A DNA stretch of 15,326 nt from CAYGXH01 sp964354485 (GTDB lineage Bacteria > Bacteroidota > Ignavibacteria > UBA10030 > SZUA-254), in contig CAYGZY010000118.1 of NCBI GenBank assembly GCA_964354485.1, forward strand, positions 1-15,326, written 5' to 3'. Under the pieces are notes generated by a model that was not told the DNA's origin, ran no database searches, and saw only the letters and a list, made by a program, of their open reading frames with translations. Below, one piece after another: positions 6,742 through 14,144 of the stretch (the stretch's first letter is position 1; the number at the start of each line of letters is the position of its first letter). Both the position numbers and the translations under genes were made by a program.

Positions 6742-8115
6742 ATGCAAAACATCATCGAATACATCAATAAAAATAACGACCGCTACATCGAAGAATTAAA
6801 AGCTTTTCTTGCAATTCCAAGTGTGAGTACGAAGTCCGAAAATAAATCTGATATGGAGCGGTGTGCAAAATGGCTGGTTGACCACATGGAAAAGATCGGA
6901 ATGGAAAGTGTGAAAGTGTTTCCGACAGAGGGCCATCCGATCGTGTATGCAGACTGGCTGCATGCTCACGGGAAACCGACAATCCTAATTTATGGTCATT
7001 ATGATGTTCAGCCCCCGGAACCGCTGGAACTCTGGGAATCCGATCCTTTTACGGGGTCAGTACGCGATGGGAAGATATTTGCCCGCGGCACGACTGACGA
7101 TAAAGGGCAAATCATGATCCACTTAAAAAGTATGGAGGCATATCTCACCACGAATTCGTCATTACCCCTGAACATTAAACTGATCCTCGAAGGAGAGGAA
7201 GAAATCGGAAGCACACATCTTGAGGGATTCATTAAGGAGCATCGCGACCTGCTGAAAGCGGATATGGTGGTCATTTCCGATACCTCGATGTTTGCCGAAG
7301 GCGTGCCGTCAGTTTGCTACGGACTGCGGGGATTATCATACATGCAGGTTGACCTCGTGGGACCCAACCGTGATTTGCATTCCGGCTCTTACGGAGGTTC
7401 CCTGCACAACCCAATCCAGGCGCTCGCCGAGATTATTGCGAAACTCCATGACCGGAACGGGAAAATAACGATTCCGGGATTCTACAACGATGTGAGGAAG
7501 TTGACGAAAGGAGAGCGCGCCGCATTTAAGAAACTGCCCTGGAATGACAGGAAGTATGCGCGGAATCTCGATGTACGGGCTCTATATGGAGAAAAGGGAT
7601 ACACGACGCTGGAGCGTCTCTGGGTACGCCCGACTCTCGAGTGCAACGGTATCTGGGGCGGCTTTACAGGTGAAGGCGCAAAAACCGTCCTCCCGTCAAA
7701 AGCGTCGGCAAAAATTTCCATGAGGCTCGTTCCGAATCAGCACCCGGATAAGATCGCGGTCTTGTTTGAAAAATACATAAAGTCGATTGCCCCGAAAAGC
7801 GTCCGGGTAAGTGTCCGAAACCTGCACGGGGGTGAGCCGGCGATTACACCCATCGACAGCCCCGGCGTGAGGGCTGCCGTTGAGGCATTGTGGAAAGGTT
7901 ACGGCAAGAGACCGCTGTATCAGCGCGAAGGAGGATCGATCCCAATCGTTGTTCAGTTCAAGAAAATACTCGGACTTGATACCGTCCTGCTTGGATTCGG
8001 ATTACCGGATGAGAATGCACATGCGCCAAATGAGTTCCTTACTCTCGAGAATTTCTTCGGCGGAATACGGACAGTGGCTCACTTTTACAATGAGTTGCCG
8101 GAGTTTATGAAGTAG
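6742..8115 (+). CDS. M20-family metallo-dipeptidase (carnosinase/CNDP2-like)
   Basis: A di-zinc (or Mn) peptidase of 457 residues, normal for the M20A/CNDP-like dipeptidases that cleave dipeptides in the cytosol. The metal centre can be read: His86 and Asp88 in YGHYDVQP, bridging Asp119/120 in GTTDDKGQ, Glu153 (likely general base) and Glu154 in EEEIGS, Asp180 in ISDTSMF and His427 in HAPNE. The conserved DLHSG (211-215) opens the dimerisation/lid domain; its His reaches the active site of the partner subunit in known structures. REGGSIP (395-401) is the usual substrate-carboxylate site. The start ATG has only a weak GGAA ahead but fits the family N-terminus and the promoter at 6677-6705. The cobalamin adenosyltransferase gene begins 33 bases later on the same strand and is probably co-transcribed. 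The peptide specificity is unknown. Confidence 0.93.
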   Translation: MQNIIEYINKNNDRYIEELKAFLAIPSVSTKSENKSDMERCAKWLVDHMEKIGMESVKVFPTEGHPIVYADWLHAHGKPTILIYGHYDVQPPEPLELWESDPFTGSVRDGKIFARGTTDDKGQIMIHLKSMEAYLTTNSSLPLNIKLILEGEEEIGSTHLEGFIKEHRDLLKADMVVISDTSMFAEGVPSVCYGLRGLSYMQVDLVGPNRDLHSGSYGGSLHNPIQALAEIIAKLHDRNGKITIPGFYNDVRKLTKGERAAFKKLPWNDRKYARNLDVRALYGEKGYTTLERLWVRPTLECNGIWGGFTGEGAKTVLPSKASAKISMRLVPNQHPDKIAVLFEKYIKSIAPKSVRVSVRNLHGGEPAITPIDSPGVRAAVEALWKGYGKRPLYQREGGSIPIVVQFKKILGLDTVLLGFGLPDENAHAPNEFLTLENFFGGIRTVAHFYNELPEFMK

Positions 8116-8148
8116 TCGGCGGACGCATAAAAACTGCCTGCAGTCACA

Positions 8149-8694
8149 GTGAAAATATATACAAAGACCGGTGATAAAGGAAAAACGGCGCTCTTCGGGG
8201 GAAAGAGGGTGCCGAAGGATGCTCTACGAATCGAGGCCTGCGGAACGATCGACGAACTAAATTCGATGATTGGCGTCTGTCGTTCGGCCAACTCTGTCAA
8301 AGCCATCGACACGATACTAGCCGAGATTCAGTCAGACCTCTTCTCCCTTGGCGCTGACCTCGCCGCGCCCCGTGAGAAAATGAAAATCGGTGTAAAGCAG
8401 CTGAATAAATCAACGCAGGTTCGCGTGGAGCACCACATTGATGAGCTGGAAACTCAGCTGGAGGAATTAAAAAATTTTATTTTTCCGGGTGGGAATCGAT
8501 GTGCAGCACTAATTCACCTCGCCCGGACTGTCTGCCGCCGCGCTGAACGCCTCGTCGTGCGTCTTGCACGCGAGGAGAATGTCGGTGAAATTCCCCCCAC
8601 ATATCTCAATCGCCTCTCAGATTTACTCTTTGTCCTTGCACGTTGGTCGAATGTGCTCAGTAATACTCCCGAAGAAAAATGGATCTCCGAGTAG
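8149..8694 (+). CDS. Cob(I)alamin adenosyltransferase, PduO type
   Basis: This enzyme transfers the adenosyl group from ATP to cob(I)alamin, making adenosylcobalamin for enzymes such as methylmalonyl-CoA mutase. The protein is 181 residues, full length for the PduO/MMAB family. Motifs in order are YTKTGDKGKTALFGG (4-18, ATP site), GTIDELNSMIG (32-42), FIFPGG (110-115), HLARTVCRRAER (123-134, arginines for ATP and cobalamin binding) and YLNRLSDLLFVLAR (152-165). The start is GTG at 8149, which gives the usual MKIYTKTGD opening; there is no clear Shine-Dalgarno sequence. It lies 33 bases after the M20 peptidase gene, and no adenosylcobalamin-dependent enzyme or cobalamin biosynthesis gene is in the window. 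No intrinsic terminator with a T-run follows on the plus strand. Confidence 0.95.
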   Translation: MKIYTKTGDKGKTALFGGKRVPKDALRIEACGTIDELNSMIGVCRSANSVKAIDTILAEIQSDLFSLGADLAAPREKMKIGVKQLNKSTQVRVEHHIDELETQLEELKNFIFPGGNRCAALIHLARTVCRRAERLVVRLAREENVGEIPPTYLNRLSDLLFVLARWSNVLSNTPEEKWISE

Positions 8695-8763
8695 GGGACC
8701 ATCTTACGACGGAGCAAATCTTTTCGGTACATCCGGAAGAATTTTTGAGTTGAGCGCGGCAGG

Positions 8764-8842
8764 AAAAAAAAAGAGCACCGGCAAGTTTGGCATTCCAACT
8801 TGGGAGGCGAAGTCAGAAACCGTGGATCCCGGCCGATGCTCA
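8764..8842 (-). ncRNA. Candidate small structured RNA, minus strand (~78 nt)
   Basis: Read on the minus strand, positions 8841-8773 fold into a compact three-way junction. P1 has 10 pairs (8841-8832 with 8782-8773, one of them G-U). P2 is GGGA/TCCC (8830-8827 with 8805-8802). P3 is AAGTTGG (8801-8795) with CC-A-AACTT (8790-8783), one bulged A and an AATG loop. P1 is followed at once by nine U (8772-8764), as in an intrinsic terminator. A minus promoter (8849-8877) would start the transcript at about 8842, exactly where P1 begins. The C-A mismatch seen when P1 is read on plus becomes G-U on minus, which favours the minus strand. No minus-strand coding gene lies upstream to need a terminator. 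It matches no RNA family I recognise; the main alternative is a dispersed intergenic repeat. Confidence 0.4.
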
Positions 8843-8848
8843 GGTTGT

Positions 8849-8877
8849 ATGATACAATAAGACTTGGAAAAAAGCAA
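8849..8877 (-). promoter_or_regulatory. Promoter candidate for the minus-strand small RNA
   Basis: On the minus strand TTGCTT (8877-8872) and TATCAT (8854-8849) are 17 bases apart. The -10 box overlaps the palindrome TTGTATGATACAA (8845-8857), which could act as an operator. The predicted start near 8842 meets the 5' base of the folded element. Confidence 0.4.
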
Positions 8878-8910
8878 GGAAAATTTTTTACGATAACTTC
8901 GATAATATTT

Positions 8911-8930
8911 TGCGAATGTGTCATTTCGCA
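8911..8930. promoter_or_regulatory. Palindrome upstream of the nuo promoter, possible operator
   Basis: TGCGAA (8911-8916) and TTCGCA (8925-8930) form a 6+8+6 inverted repeat centred about 32 bases before the -35 box of the nuo promoter. A CGATAA direct repeat with 9-base spacing lies just before it. The position would suit an activator. It matches no regulator consensus I can name. Confidence 0.3.
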
Positions 8931-8952
8931 TTCATTTTGAGGGATGGATCTT

Positions 8953-8981
8953 TTGACTTTCGCAGGAAAATTTTCTATCTT
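8953..8981 (+). promoter_or_regulatory. Promoter of the nuo operon
   Basis: TTGACT (8953-8958) and TATCTT (8976-8981) are 17 bases apart. The same stretch also roughly fits the Bacteroidota-type TTTG and TAnnTTTG boxes (TTTTGAC and TATCTTGG). Transcription would start about 42 bases before the nuoA ATG. Confidence 0.6.
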
Positions 8982-9029
8982 GGATGCAATTAATTCCGTA
9001 TAATCCATCATTTGTTTACACATCACTGC

Positions 9030-9464
9030 ATGCTTACTGAGTTCGGTCGGGTTTTTATTTTTCTGATCATCGGAGGCATATTCGTCGTGGCAGGTTTGGC
9101 TGCTGCCTGGCTGATCCGCCCCCACCGCTGGTACCCCGGAAAGCTCACAACGTATGAGTGCGGCGAGAAACCGCGCGGTGATGCCATCGTGATGTTCAAT
9201 GTCCGGTTCTATGTTATCGCGCTTGTGTTCCTGATATTCGAGGTTGAAGTTGCGTTTCTATTCCCATGGGCGATGGTGTATCAGCAACTCGGACTCTTTG
9301 CCTTCCTTGAAATGATGGTGTTTCTCGGGATTCTCTTTGTGGGATATGCATATGTGTGGAAGCGGGGAGATCTGGAGTGGGATCGGCCGGTACCCTCAGT
9401 TCCTCTTACACCATCCGCAACGAAAAATCTCGGCCAAAAAATTACCGATCAAGTTTCTCCCTAA
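9030..9464 (+). CDS. nuoA: NADH-quinone oxidoreductase subunit A
   Basis: Complex I membrane subunit of 144 residues with three transmembrane helices (~7-29, ~60-80, ~88-110). The first loop carries the conserved TYECGEKP (41-48), which in known structures lies at the interface near the quinone site, followed by FNVRFYVIALVFLIFEVEVAFLFPW, where Glu71/Glu73 replace the usual Asp/Glu pair. The ATG at 9030 is preferred to an in-frame TTG at 9012, because homologues of green sulfur bacteria begin in this way and the TTG adds only six residues (MFTHHC). Neither has a Shine-Dalgarno sequence. It is the first gene of a nine-gene nuo run, 13 bases before nuoB. Confidence 0.95.
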   Translation: MLTEFGRVFIFLIIGGIFVVAGLAAAWLIRPHRWYPGKLTTYECGEKPRGDAIVMFNVRFYVIALVFLIFEVEVAFLFPWAMVYQQLGLFAFLEMMVFLGILFVGYAYVWKRGDLEWDRPVPSVPLTPSATKNLGQKITDQVSP

Positions 9465-9477
9465 CACTCGATTCTCT

Positions 9478-9969
9478 ATGGGATTGTTGGATAAGAAATT
9501 TTCGAATAGTAATGTCATTATCACATCGCTGGATGATTTGCTGAATTGGTCGCGGCTGTCATCGATGTGGCCCCTGCAGTTTGGTCTTGCATGCTGTGCA
9601 ATCGAAATGATGGCGACCGGTGCATCGCACTACGACCTTGACCGCTTCGGCATATTTTTCCGGGCGACACCGCGTCAGACTGATGTAATGATCGTCTCAG
9701 GAACCGTTACGCTGAAGATGGCGGAGCGGATCAGGACGCTCTACGATCAGATGGCTGAGCCGCGCTATGTTCTCTCGATGGGGAGCTGTGCGACGTGCGG
9801 CGGTCCCTATTGGGAACACGGTTATCATGTGCTGAAAGGCGTCGACAGAGTCGTTCCGGTTGATGTGTATGTCCCGGGCTGTCCGCCGAGACCCGAAGCC
9901 CTCCTCGAGGGAATTCTGAAGCTGCAAGAAAAAATTCGATCAGAAAGTATGGCAAAGAAAACCGCGTAG
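9478..9969 (+). CDS. nuoB: NADH-quinone oxidoreductase subunit B
   Basis: A 163-residue complex I subunit that carries the terminal 4Fe-4S cluster N2, which passes electrons to quinone. All four cluster ligands are present: Cys39 and Cys40 in ACCAIEMM, Cys104 in MGSCATCGG and Cys135 in PGCPPRPE. The N-terminal helix region WPLQFGLACC is typical. The frame is open upstream to 9337, but the ATG at 9478 gives the family-standard N-terminus (MGLLDKKF, ending in the SMWPLQFG stretch) and follows the nuoA stop by 13 bases. It works with NuoD at the quinone cavity, and nuoC starts 5 bases after it. No Shine-Dalgarno sequence is seen. Confidence 0.96.
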   Translation: MGLLDKKFSNSNVIITSLDDLLNWSRLSSMWPLQFGLACCAIEMMATGASHYDLDRFGIFFRATPRQTDVMIVSGTVTLKMAERIRTLYDQMAEPRYVLSMGSCATCGGPYWEHGYHVLKGVDRVVPVDVYVPGCPPRPEALLEGILKLQEKIRSESMAKKTA

Positions 9970-9974
9970 AATCT

Positions 9975-10454
9975 ATGACACATCAGGAGATATCAGAACT
10001 TCTCAAGCAGCGCTTTACGGATGCAATCCTTGAAATCAAGACTACAAATGTGATCGATCCCTTTGTGAAGGTTTCTCAGCCAATGTGGAAAGAGATTGCC
10101 CTGTTCCTACGCAACGATCCGGCCATGCAGTTTGATTTTCTAATGTGCCTCTCCGGGGTCGACTACGGTAAAGGCGCTCTCGGGGTTGTGTACAACATCT
10201 ATTCCATGACTCAGAAACATAAAGTGAACATTAAAATCGACGTACCGGCGGATTCGCCGGAAATCCCATCCGTGGCCGATGTGTGGCCCACTGCAAACTG
10301 GCACGAACGGGAAGCGTACGATCTCATCGGGATCAGGTTCAGCGGGCATCCCGATCCCCGTCGCATTCTCATGCCGTACGATTGGGAAGGGCATCCGCTC
10401 CGGAAAGATTATCAGGTGCCCGAGTTCTACCATGGAATGAAAGTGAAGTATTGA
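9975..10454 (+). CDS. nuoC: NADH-quinone oxidoreductase subunit C (30 kDa type)
   Basis: A peripheral-arm subunit of 159 residues, separate from NuoD rather than fused as in E. coli. The family signature is complete at residues ~113-145: WHEREAYDLIGIRFSGHP, then DPRRILMPYDWEGHPLRKDY. The N-terminal half has the expected alpha/beta fold with FDFLMCLSGVDY (53-64). It helps anchor NuoD and NuoB and has no cofactor of its own. It lies 5 bases after nuoB and 14 before nuoD. Confidence 0.95.
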   Translation: MTHQEISELLKQRFTDAILEIKTTNVIDPFVKVSQPMWKEIALFLRNDPAMQFDFLMCLSGVDYGKGALGVVYNIYSMTQKHKVNIKIDVPADSPEIPSVADVWPTANWHEREAYDLIGIRFSGHPDPRRILMPYDWEGHPLRKDYQVPEFYHGMKVKY

Positions 10455-10468
10455 AAAATTAAGTCACC

Positions 10469-11629
10469 ATGACTGAAATTCTTGCTAATCCGCTATTAAC
10501 ATCCACCGGTCGTCAGCTGCGACGCGAGGAAGTGATTGTCAATGTCGGACCGCAGCATCCAGCAACACACGGAGTACTCCGCCTGGAGGCAGTCCTCGAT
10601 GGAGAAATCGTCGTCGATGTCATCCCCCACATCGGTTACCTGCACCGCTGTTTTGAAAAACATGCAGAATCCATGACGAACTACCAGCAGGTCGTACCGT
10701 ACGTAGACCGGATGGATTATTGCGCAGCTATGAATATGGATTTCGGATACGTGCTCGCCGTCGAGAAACTGCTTGGTATAACTGTACCGGAGCGGGTTGA
10801 GTACATCCGGGTAATCATGGCTGAATTGCAGAGAATTGCTTCACATCTCATAGCAGCCGGTACCTATGGCCTCGATATCGGTGCCTGGACGCCTTTCCTT
10901 TACATGTTCCGCGAACGAGAACGAATTCTTGATCTCTTCGAGATGACCTGCGGCGCCCGCCTTCTCTATAACTACATGTGGGTAGGCGGTGTGTCGCATG
11001 ACCTCCCGCCGGGATTTGTCGATAAAGCAAAGGACTTCTGCAGTTATTTCCGCCCCAAGGTAAAAGAGTATAACGATTTGCTCAGTTTCAACGATATCTT
11101 TGTGCGCAGAACTGCAAATGTCGGAGTACTGCCCGCGAAGACCGCAATCGCGTACGGATGCTCGGGACCGGTGCTTCGCGGTTCTGGAGTCAACTTCGAC
11201 ATTCGGCGGGATGATCCATATTCGGTCTACAATAGGTTCGAGTGGGAACCCCAGATAGGCCGCGGTGAAAGGGGAACGACGGGAGATTGCTGGGACCGGT
11301 ACATGGTGCGCATTCGTGAGATGGAGCAGAGTATAAATATAGTGGAACAGGCATTGAACCAAATACCCGGGGGCAATGTATCATCGGCAATTCCCAAGAG
11401 AATAAGGCCGAATCCCGGCGATGTATATGTGAGAACAGAATCCGCCCGCGGTGAACTCGGTTTCTATATTGTCAGCGACGGCAGCGGCAGTCCCTACCGC
11501 GTCAAGGGAAGATCCCCCTGCTTCTCAAATCTTTCGGTCATACCGGAGATATCGCGTGGATGCATGGTGGCAGACCTGATCGCTATCGCGGGAAGTCTTG
11601 ATATTGTTCTTGGAGAGGTCGATAGGTAA
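10469..11629 (+). CDS. nuoD: NADH-quinone oxidoreductase subunit D (49 kDa type)
   Basis: A 386-residue subunit that forms the quinone cavity with NuoB. It is descended from the large subunit of NiFe hydrogenase but lacks the metal-binding cysteines. VGPQHPATHG (26-35) gives His30 and His34, and MDY (82-84) gives Tyr84, the conserved His/Tyr region that binds the quinone head. HIGYLHRCFEKHAE (54-67) and the C-terminal region SDGSGSPYRVKGRSPCFSNL are typical, and the protein ends in the usual DIVLGEVDR. Full length for a stand-alone NuoD. Its end overlaps the likely AGGT ribosome site of nuoH, which starts 5 bases later; nuoG, E and F do not follow it. Confidence 0.96.
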   Translation: MTEILANPLLTSTGRQLRREEVIVNVGPQHPATHGVLRLEAVLDGEIVVDVIPHIGYLHRCFEKHAESMTNYQQVVPYVDRMDYCAAMNMDFGYVLAVEKLLGITVPERVEYIRVIMAELQRIASHLIAAGTYGLDIGAWTPFLYMFRERERILDLFEMTCGARLLYNYMWVGGVSHDLPPGFVDKAKDFCSYFRPKVKEYNDLLSFNDIFVRRTANVGVLPAKTAIAYGCSGPVLRGSGVNFDIRRDDPYSVYNRFEWEPQIGRGERGTTGDCWDRYMVRIREMEQSINIVEQALNQIPGGNVSSAIPKRIRPNPGDVYVRTESARGELGFYIVSDGSGSPYRVKGRSPCFSNLSVIPEISRGCMVADLIAIAGSLDIVLGEVDR

Positions 11630-11634
11630 GACGG

Positions 11635-12654
11635 ATGGAACAATTCCTCAGGAATATATTCGATAATGATTTTTTCGTCTATGGCATCATAGGTATCATT
11701 CCTCTGGTTTGGATCATTCCCTACGCACTTTTTGTTATTTACCTCGAGCGGAAGGTATCAGCGCACATGCAGGATCGCCTTGGCCCGATGCGGACGGGGG
11801 GATGGCATGGCTGGTCTCAGACCATTGCCGACATGCTTAAACTTCTGCAGAAGGAAGATATCGTTCCGGCAGCAGCCGATAAAAAACTCCACAAAATTGC
11901 ACCGTTCGTCATCTTCATCGGATCGTACGCGGTTTATGCGGTTATTCCCTTCAGCAGTCAGTATGTCGGTAGCAATATAAGTCTCGGCCTTCTGTACGTT
12001 GTTGCCATTTCGTCCCTCGCCGTGGTGGGAATTCTCATGGCAGGGTGGGCTTCCAATAACAAATGGTCTCTGCTTGGGGCGATGCGGGCGGTGGCGCAAA
12101 TCGTCAGCTACGAAATCCCGACAATACTTTCGATCCTCGTCGTCGTCATGATTGCCGGATCGCTGAACCTACAGGATATCAATGAAATGCAGTCGGGGTG
12201 GTTCTGGAACTGGTTCATATTTAAAAACTTCCCGTTTGTCTTTATTGCATTCATCATCTACTTTATCGCTTCACTGGCCGAAACGAACCGGACGCCGTTT
12301 GACATCCCCGAAGCAGAATCTGAACTTGTGGCAGGCTACATCACCGAATACAGCGGTATGAAGTTTGCGATGTTTATGCTTTCGGAATTTGTGAATATGT
12401 TTGCCGTGTCGGCCATCGCTGCAACAATATTTTTCGGTGGATGGAACAGTCCGTTCGGAGAATTTCTCAGCGGTCCGTTATGGGGAGTCTTCTGGTTCCT
12501 CTCCAAGGGCATGGTGTTCGTTTTCGTGCAGATGTGGCTTCGCTGGACTCTCCCACGGTTGCGCGTCGACCAGCTTATGTATGTATCTTGGAAAGTGCTG
12601 ACACCTTGGGCATTCGGCTGTATCATCGGTGTCGGTTTGTGGATGGTGTTGTAG
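11635..12654 (+). CDS. nuoH: NADH-quinone oxidoreductase subunit H
   Basis: Membrane subunit of 339 residues with about eight helices that links the quinone cavity to the proton-pumping arm. Family marks are YLERKVSAHMQDRLGP (36-51), followed by MRTGGWHG where most homologues have NRVGP-x-G; IVSYEIP (156-162); and LAETNRTPFDIPEAESELVAGY (214-235), the acidic loop lining the quinone channel. The C-terminus keeps the conserved W-R-W-T-L-P-R-L-R-V-DQ stretch (301-313). AGGT lies 8-11 bases ahead of the ATG. nuoI begins 16 bases after the stop. Confidence 0.96.
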   Translation: MEQFLRNIFDNDFFVYGIIGIIPLVWIIPYALFVIYLERKVSAHMQDRLGPMRTGGWHGWSQTIADMLKLLQKEDIVPAAADKKLHKIAPFVIFIGSYAVYAVIPFSSQYVGSNISLGLLYVVAISSLAVVGILMAGWASNNKWSLLGAMRAVAQIVSYEIPTILSILVVVMIAGSLNLQDINEMQSGWFWNWFIFKNFPFVFIAFIIYFIASLAETNRTPFDIPEAESELVAGYITEYSGMKFAMFMLSEFVNMFAVSAIAATIFFGGWNSPFGEFLSGPLWGVFWFLSKGMVFVFVQMWLRWTLPRLRVDQLMYVSWKVLTPWAFGCIIGVGLWMVL

Positions 12655-12670
12655 TGGCACCAAGAAACGT

Positions 12671-13270
12671 ATGAAAAAATATTTTACTGATATTGCAAAA
12701 GCGGTATGGACGGTATTGATCGGTATGAGGATCACGCTGGGGCACCTCTTCGTTCCGGCGGTCACGATACAGTACCCCGATGTCAAACTGAAACTTCCCG
12801 AACGCGCACGGAACCGACTTTTTGTCAACATGGATGATTGCATCGGCTGTCTGCAGTGCGAAATGGCATGTCCGGTAAATTGCATCACAATCGAAACGAT
12901 GAAATCGCTACCTACGGACGATCTCGGTACGACCTCCACAGGGATGAAGAAGAAACTGTGGGTCACACGCTTCGACATCGATATCGCAAAGTGTTGTTAC
13001 TGCGGTCTCTGCGTCTATCCATGTCCGACTGAATGCATCAAGATGACCGAAGTGTACGAATTCTCGGAATTCGAGAGGAATAATCTTCTCTACAATTATG
13101 TAACGTTGACACAGCCGGAGATCGATGTAATTAAAACAAAAATCGCGTCATCCGAAAAGGAGCAGGCGACAAAGAAAGCCGCCGAAGCGCAAGCGAAACA
13201 GACTCCAGCCCCTCCGGCGCCAGCTCGCCCGGGTAAGGATGATAAGAAGGGGGGCGCTCAGAAGACGTGA
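12671..13270 (+). CDS. nuoI: NADH-quinone oxidoreductase subunit I (2x 4Fe-4S ferredoxin type)
   Basis: A 199-residue subunit that carries two 4Fe-4S clusters (N6a/N6b) and feeds cluster N2. The first set is Cys57, Cys60, Cys63 and Cys67 (CIGCLQCEMACP); the second is Cys108, Cys111, Cys114 and Cys118 (CCYCGLCVYPCP). The stretch between them (72-107) is long. Residues ~160-199 form a Lys/Ala/Pro-rich, charged, probably disordered tail absent from E. coli NuoI. The ATG at 12671 is chosen over an upstream in-frame ATG at 12629, because that one lies inside nuoH and adds a foreign-looking Cys-rich segment. As nuoF and nuoG are absent here, the clusters may take electrons from another donor. Confidence 0.95.
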   Translation: MKKYFTDIAKAVWTVLIGMRITLGHLFVPAVTIQYPDVKLKLPERARNRLFVNMDDCIGCLQCEMACPVNCITIETMKSLPTDDLGTTSTGMKKKLWVTRFDIDIAKCCYCGLCVYPCPTECIKMTEVYEFSEFERNNLLYNYVTLTQPEIDVIKTKIASSEKEQATKKAAEAQAKQTPAPPAPARPGKDDKKGGAQKT

Positions 13271-13292
13271 GGACTGGTACGGTACAGATACT

Positions 13293-13802
13293 ATGAACCT
13301 TTTTGACCTTGTTTTTTATTTCTTTGCGATTGTCGTTCTGTTCTCGGCGGGTATTGTCGTTTTCTCACGGAACATAATACACTCCGCCTTCGCGTTGCTG
13401 TTCACTTTTTTCGGCGTTGCCGGAATTTACGTACTGCTGAACGCCGATTTCCTGGCTGTTCTCCAGCTCCTGATCTACGTCGGCGGCATCCTCGTCCTGC
13501 TCGTGTTCGGCGTTATGCTAACGAATAAGGTAATCAACGTTGATATTAAGACCGGTACGATGCAAACTCTGCCGGCGGCGCTTCTAGTTTCAATGATGGC
13601 AGGAACACTCTGCGGCATATTCTACGGAACAGATTGGTTCGTCGTGGAAAAGACGCCCGAAGCGGCAACCACGATAAAGGATCTTGGTGAAATGTTCCTC
13701 ACCACCTACTTACTCCCGTTTGAAATTGCATCGGTAATTCTTGTGGTAGCATTGATCGGAGCTGCAATGATTGCGCGCCGGGAAAAATCGGCAACAAAGT
13801 GA
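13293..13802 (+). CDS. nuoJ: NADH-quinone oxidoreductase subunit J
   Basis: Membrane subunit of 169 residues with five predicted helices. The conserved third helix reads FLAVLQLLIYVGGILVLLVFGVML (53-76) and contains the family Tyr62 and glycines of the pi-bulge. The last helix carries the LLPFEIASVILVVALIGAAMIARRE pattern (140-164). The ATG at 13293 is chosen because an upstream in-frame ATG at 13239 lies inside nuoI and adds a charged, non-family extension. It lies 22 bases after nuoI and 29 before nuoK. Confidence 0.95.
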   Translation: MNLFDLVFYFFAIVVLFSAGIVVFSRNIIHSAFALLFTFFGVAGIYVLLNADFLAVLQLLIYVGGILVLLVFGVMLTNKVINVDIKTGTMQTLPAALLVSMMAGTLCGIFYGTDWFVVEKTPEAATTIKDLGEMFLTTYLLPFEIASVILVVALIGAAMIARREKSATK

Positions 13803-13831
13803 TAGGAGACCATTTCAAGAGGTAGCGAACT

Positions 13832-14140
13832 ATGCACGTCAGTCTTACGCACTATATTATTGTAAGCGCCATTCTCTTCTCGCTTGGTCTGTTCGGTGTG
13901 ATTACAAGAAAAAATGCGATTCTCGTTCTGATGGGGATCGAATTAATACTTAATGCTGCCAACATTAATTTTATTGCTTTTTCGCGGTACGGCGGTCTGA
14001 AACTCGATGGACAAGCAGTCGCCGTGTTCATCATCATTCTGGCAGCCGCGGAAGCGGCTGTGGCGCTTGCGATTATTCTGAATATCTATAAGCGGTTTCA
14101 GAACGTGAACGTGGATGAAATTAATACTTTGAAGGAATAA
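13832..14140 (+). CDS. nuoK: NADH-quinone oxidoreductase subunit K
   Basis: Membrane subunit of 102 residues, exactly the family size, with three helices. Conserved membrane glutamates are present: Glu37 in MGIELILNAANINF and Glu74 in AAAEAAVALAI, equivalent to E36 and E72 of E. coli NuoK in the proton path. AGAGGT lies ~10 bases ahead of the ATG. Its last codons contain the AAGGAA that serves nuoL. Confidence 0.97.
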   Translation: MHVSLTHYIIVSAILFSLGLFGVITRKNAILVLMGIELILNAANINFIAFSRYGGLKLDGQAVAVFIIILAAAEAAVALAIILNIYKRFQNVNVDEINTLKE

Positions 14141-14144
14141 CGAT

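Larger units (their letters stand above)
8695..9029. other. Intergenic region between the adenosyltransferase gene and nuoA
   Basis: In order, this 335-base gap holds ~70 bases with no visible signal, a candidate minus-strand small RNA with its own promoter and U-run end (8764-8877), a CGATAA direct repeat (8891-8896 and 8900-8905), a small palindrome (8911-8930) and the probable nuo promoter (8953-8981). A perfect TATAAT at 8999-9004 has no matching -35 box. A 203-codon open frame covering the gap on the minus strand is mostly antisense to real genes and is not counted as a gene. Confidence 0.6.

Noticed and set aside
8773..8841. A cobalamin riboswitch after the adenosyltransferase gene, suggested by a stretch like GTCAGAAACC
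   Set aside because: The other conserved core segments of the riboswitch are missing, the element is downstream of the cobalamin gene, and the fold with a U-run fits the minus strand.
8999..9004. A perfect TATAAT as the main nuo -10 box
   Set aside because: No TTGACA-like box lies at 16-18 bases upstream and there is no TGn extension; the TTGACT-N17-TATCTT pair just upstream is better.
8514..9125. A 203-codon open frame on the minus strand
   Set aside because: It is antisense to the conserved adenosyltransferase and nuoA coding sequence, covers the nuo promoter and shows no family motif.
10841..11362. A 173-codon open frame on the minus strand inside nuoD
   Set aside because: It is a shadow of nuoD, whose protein is conserved through the whole stretch.
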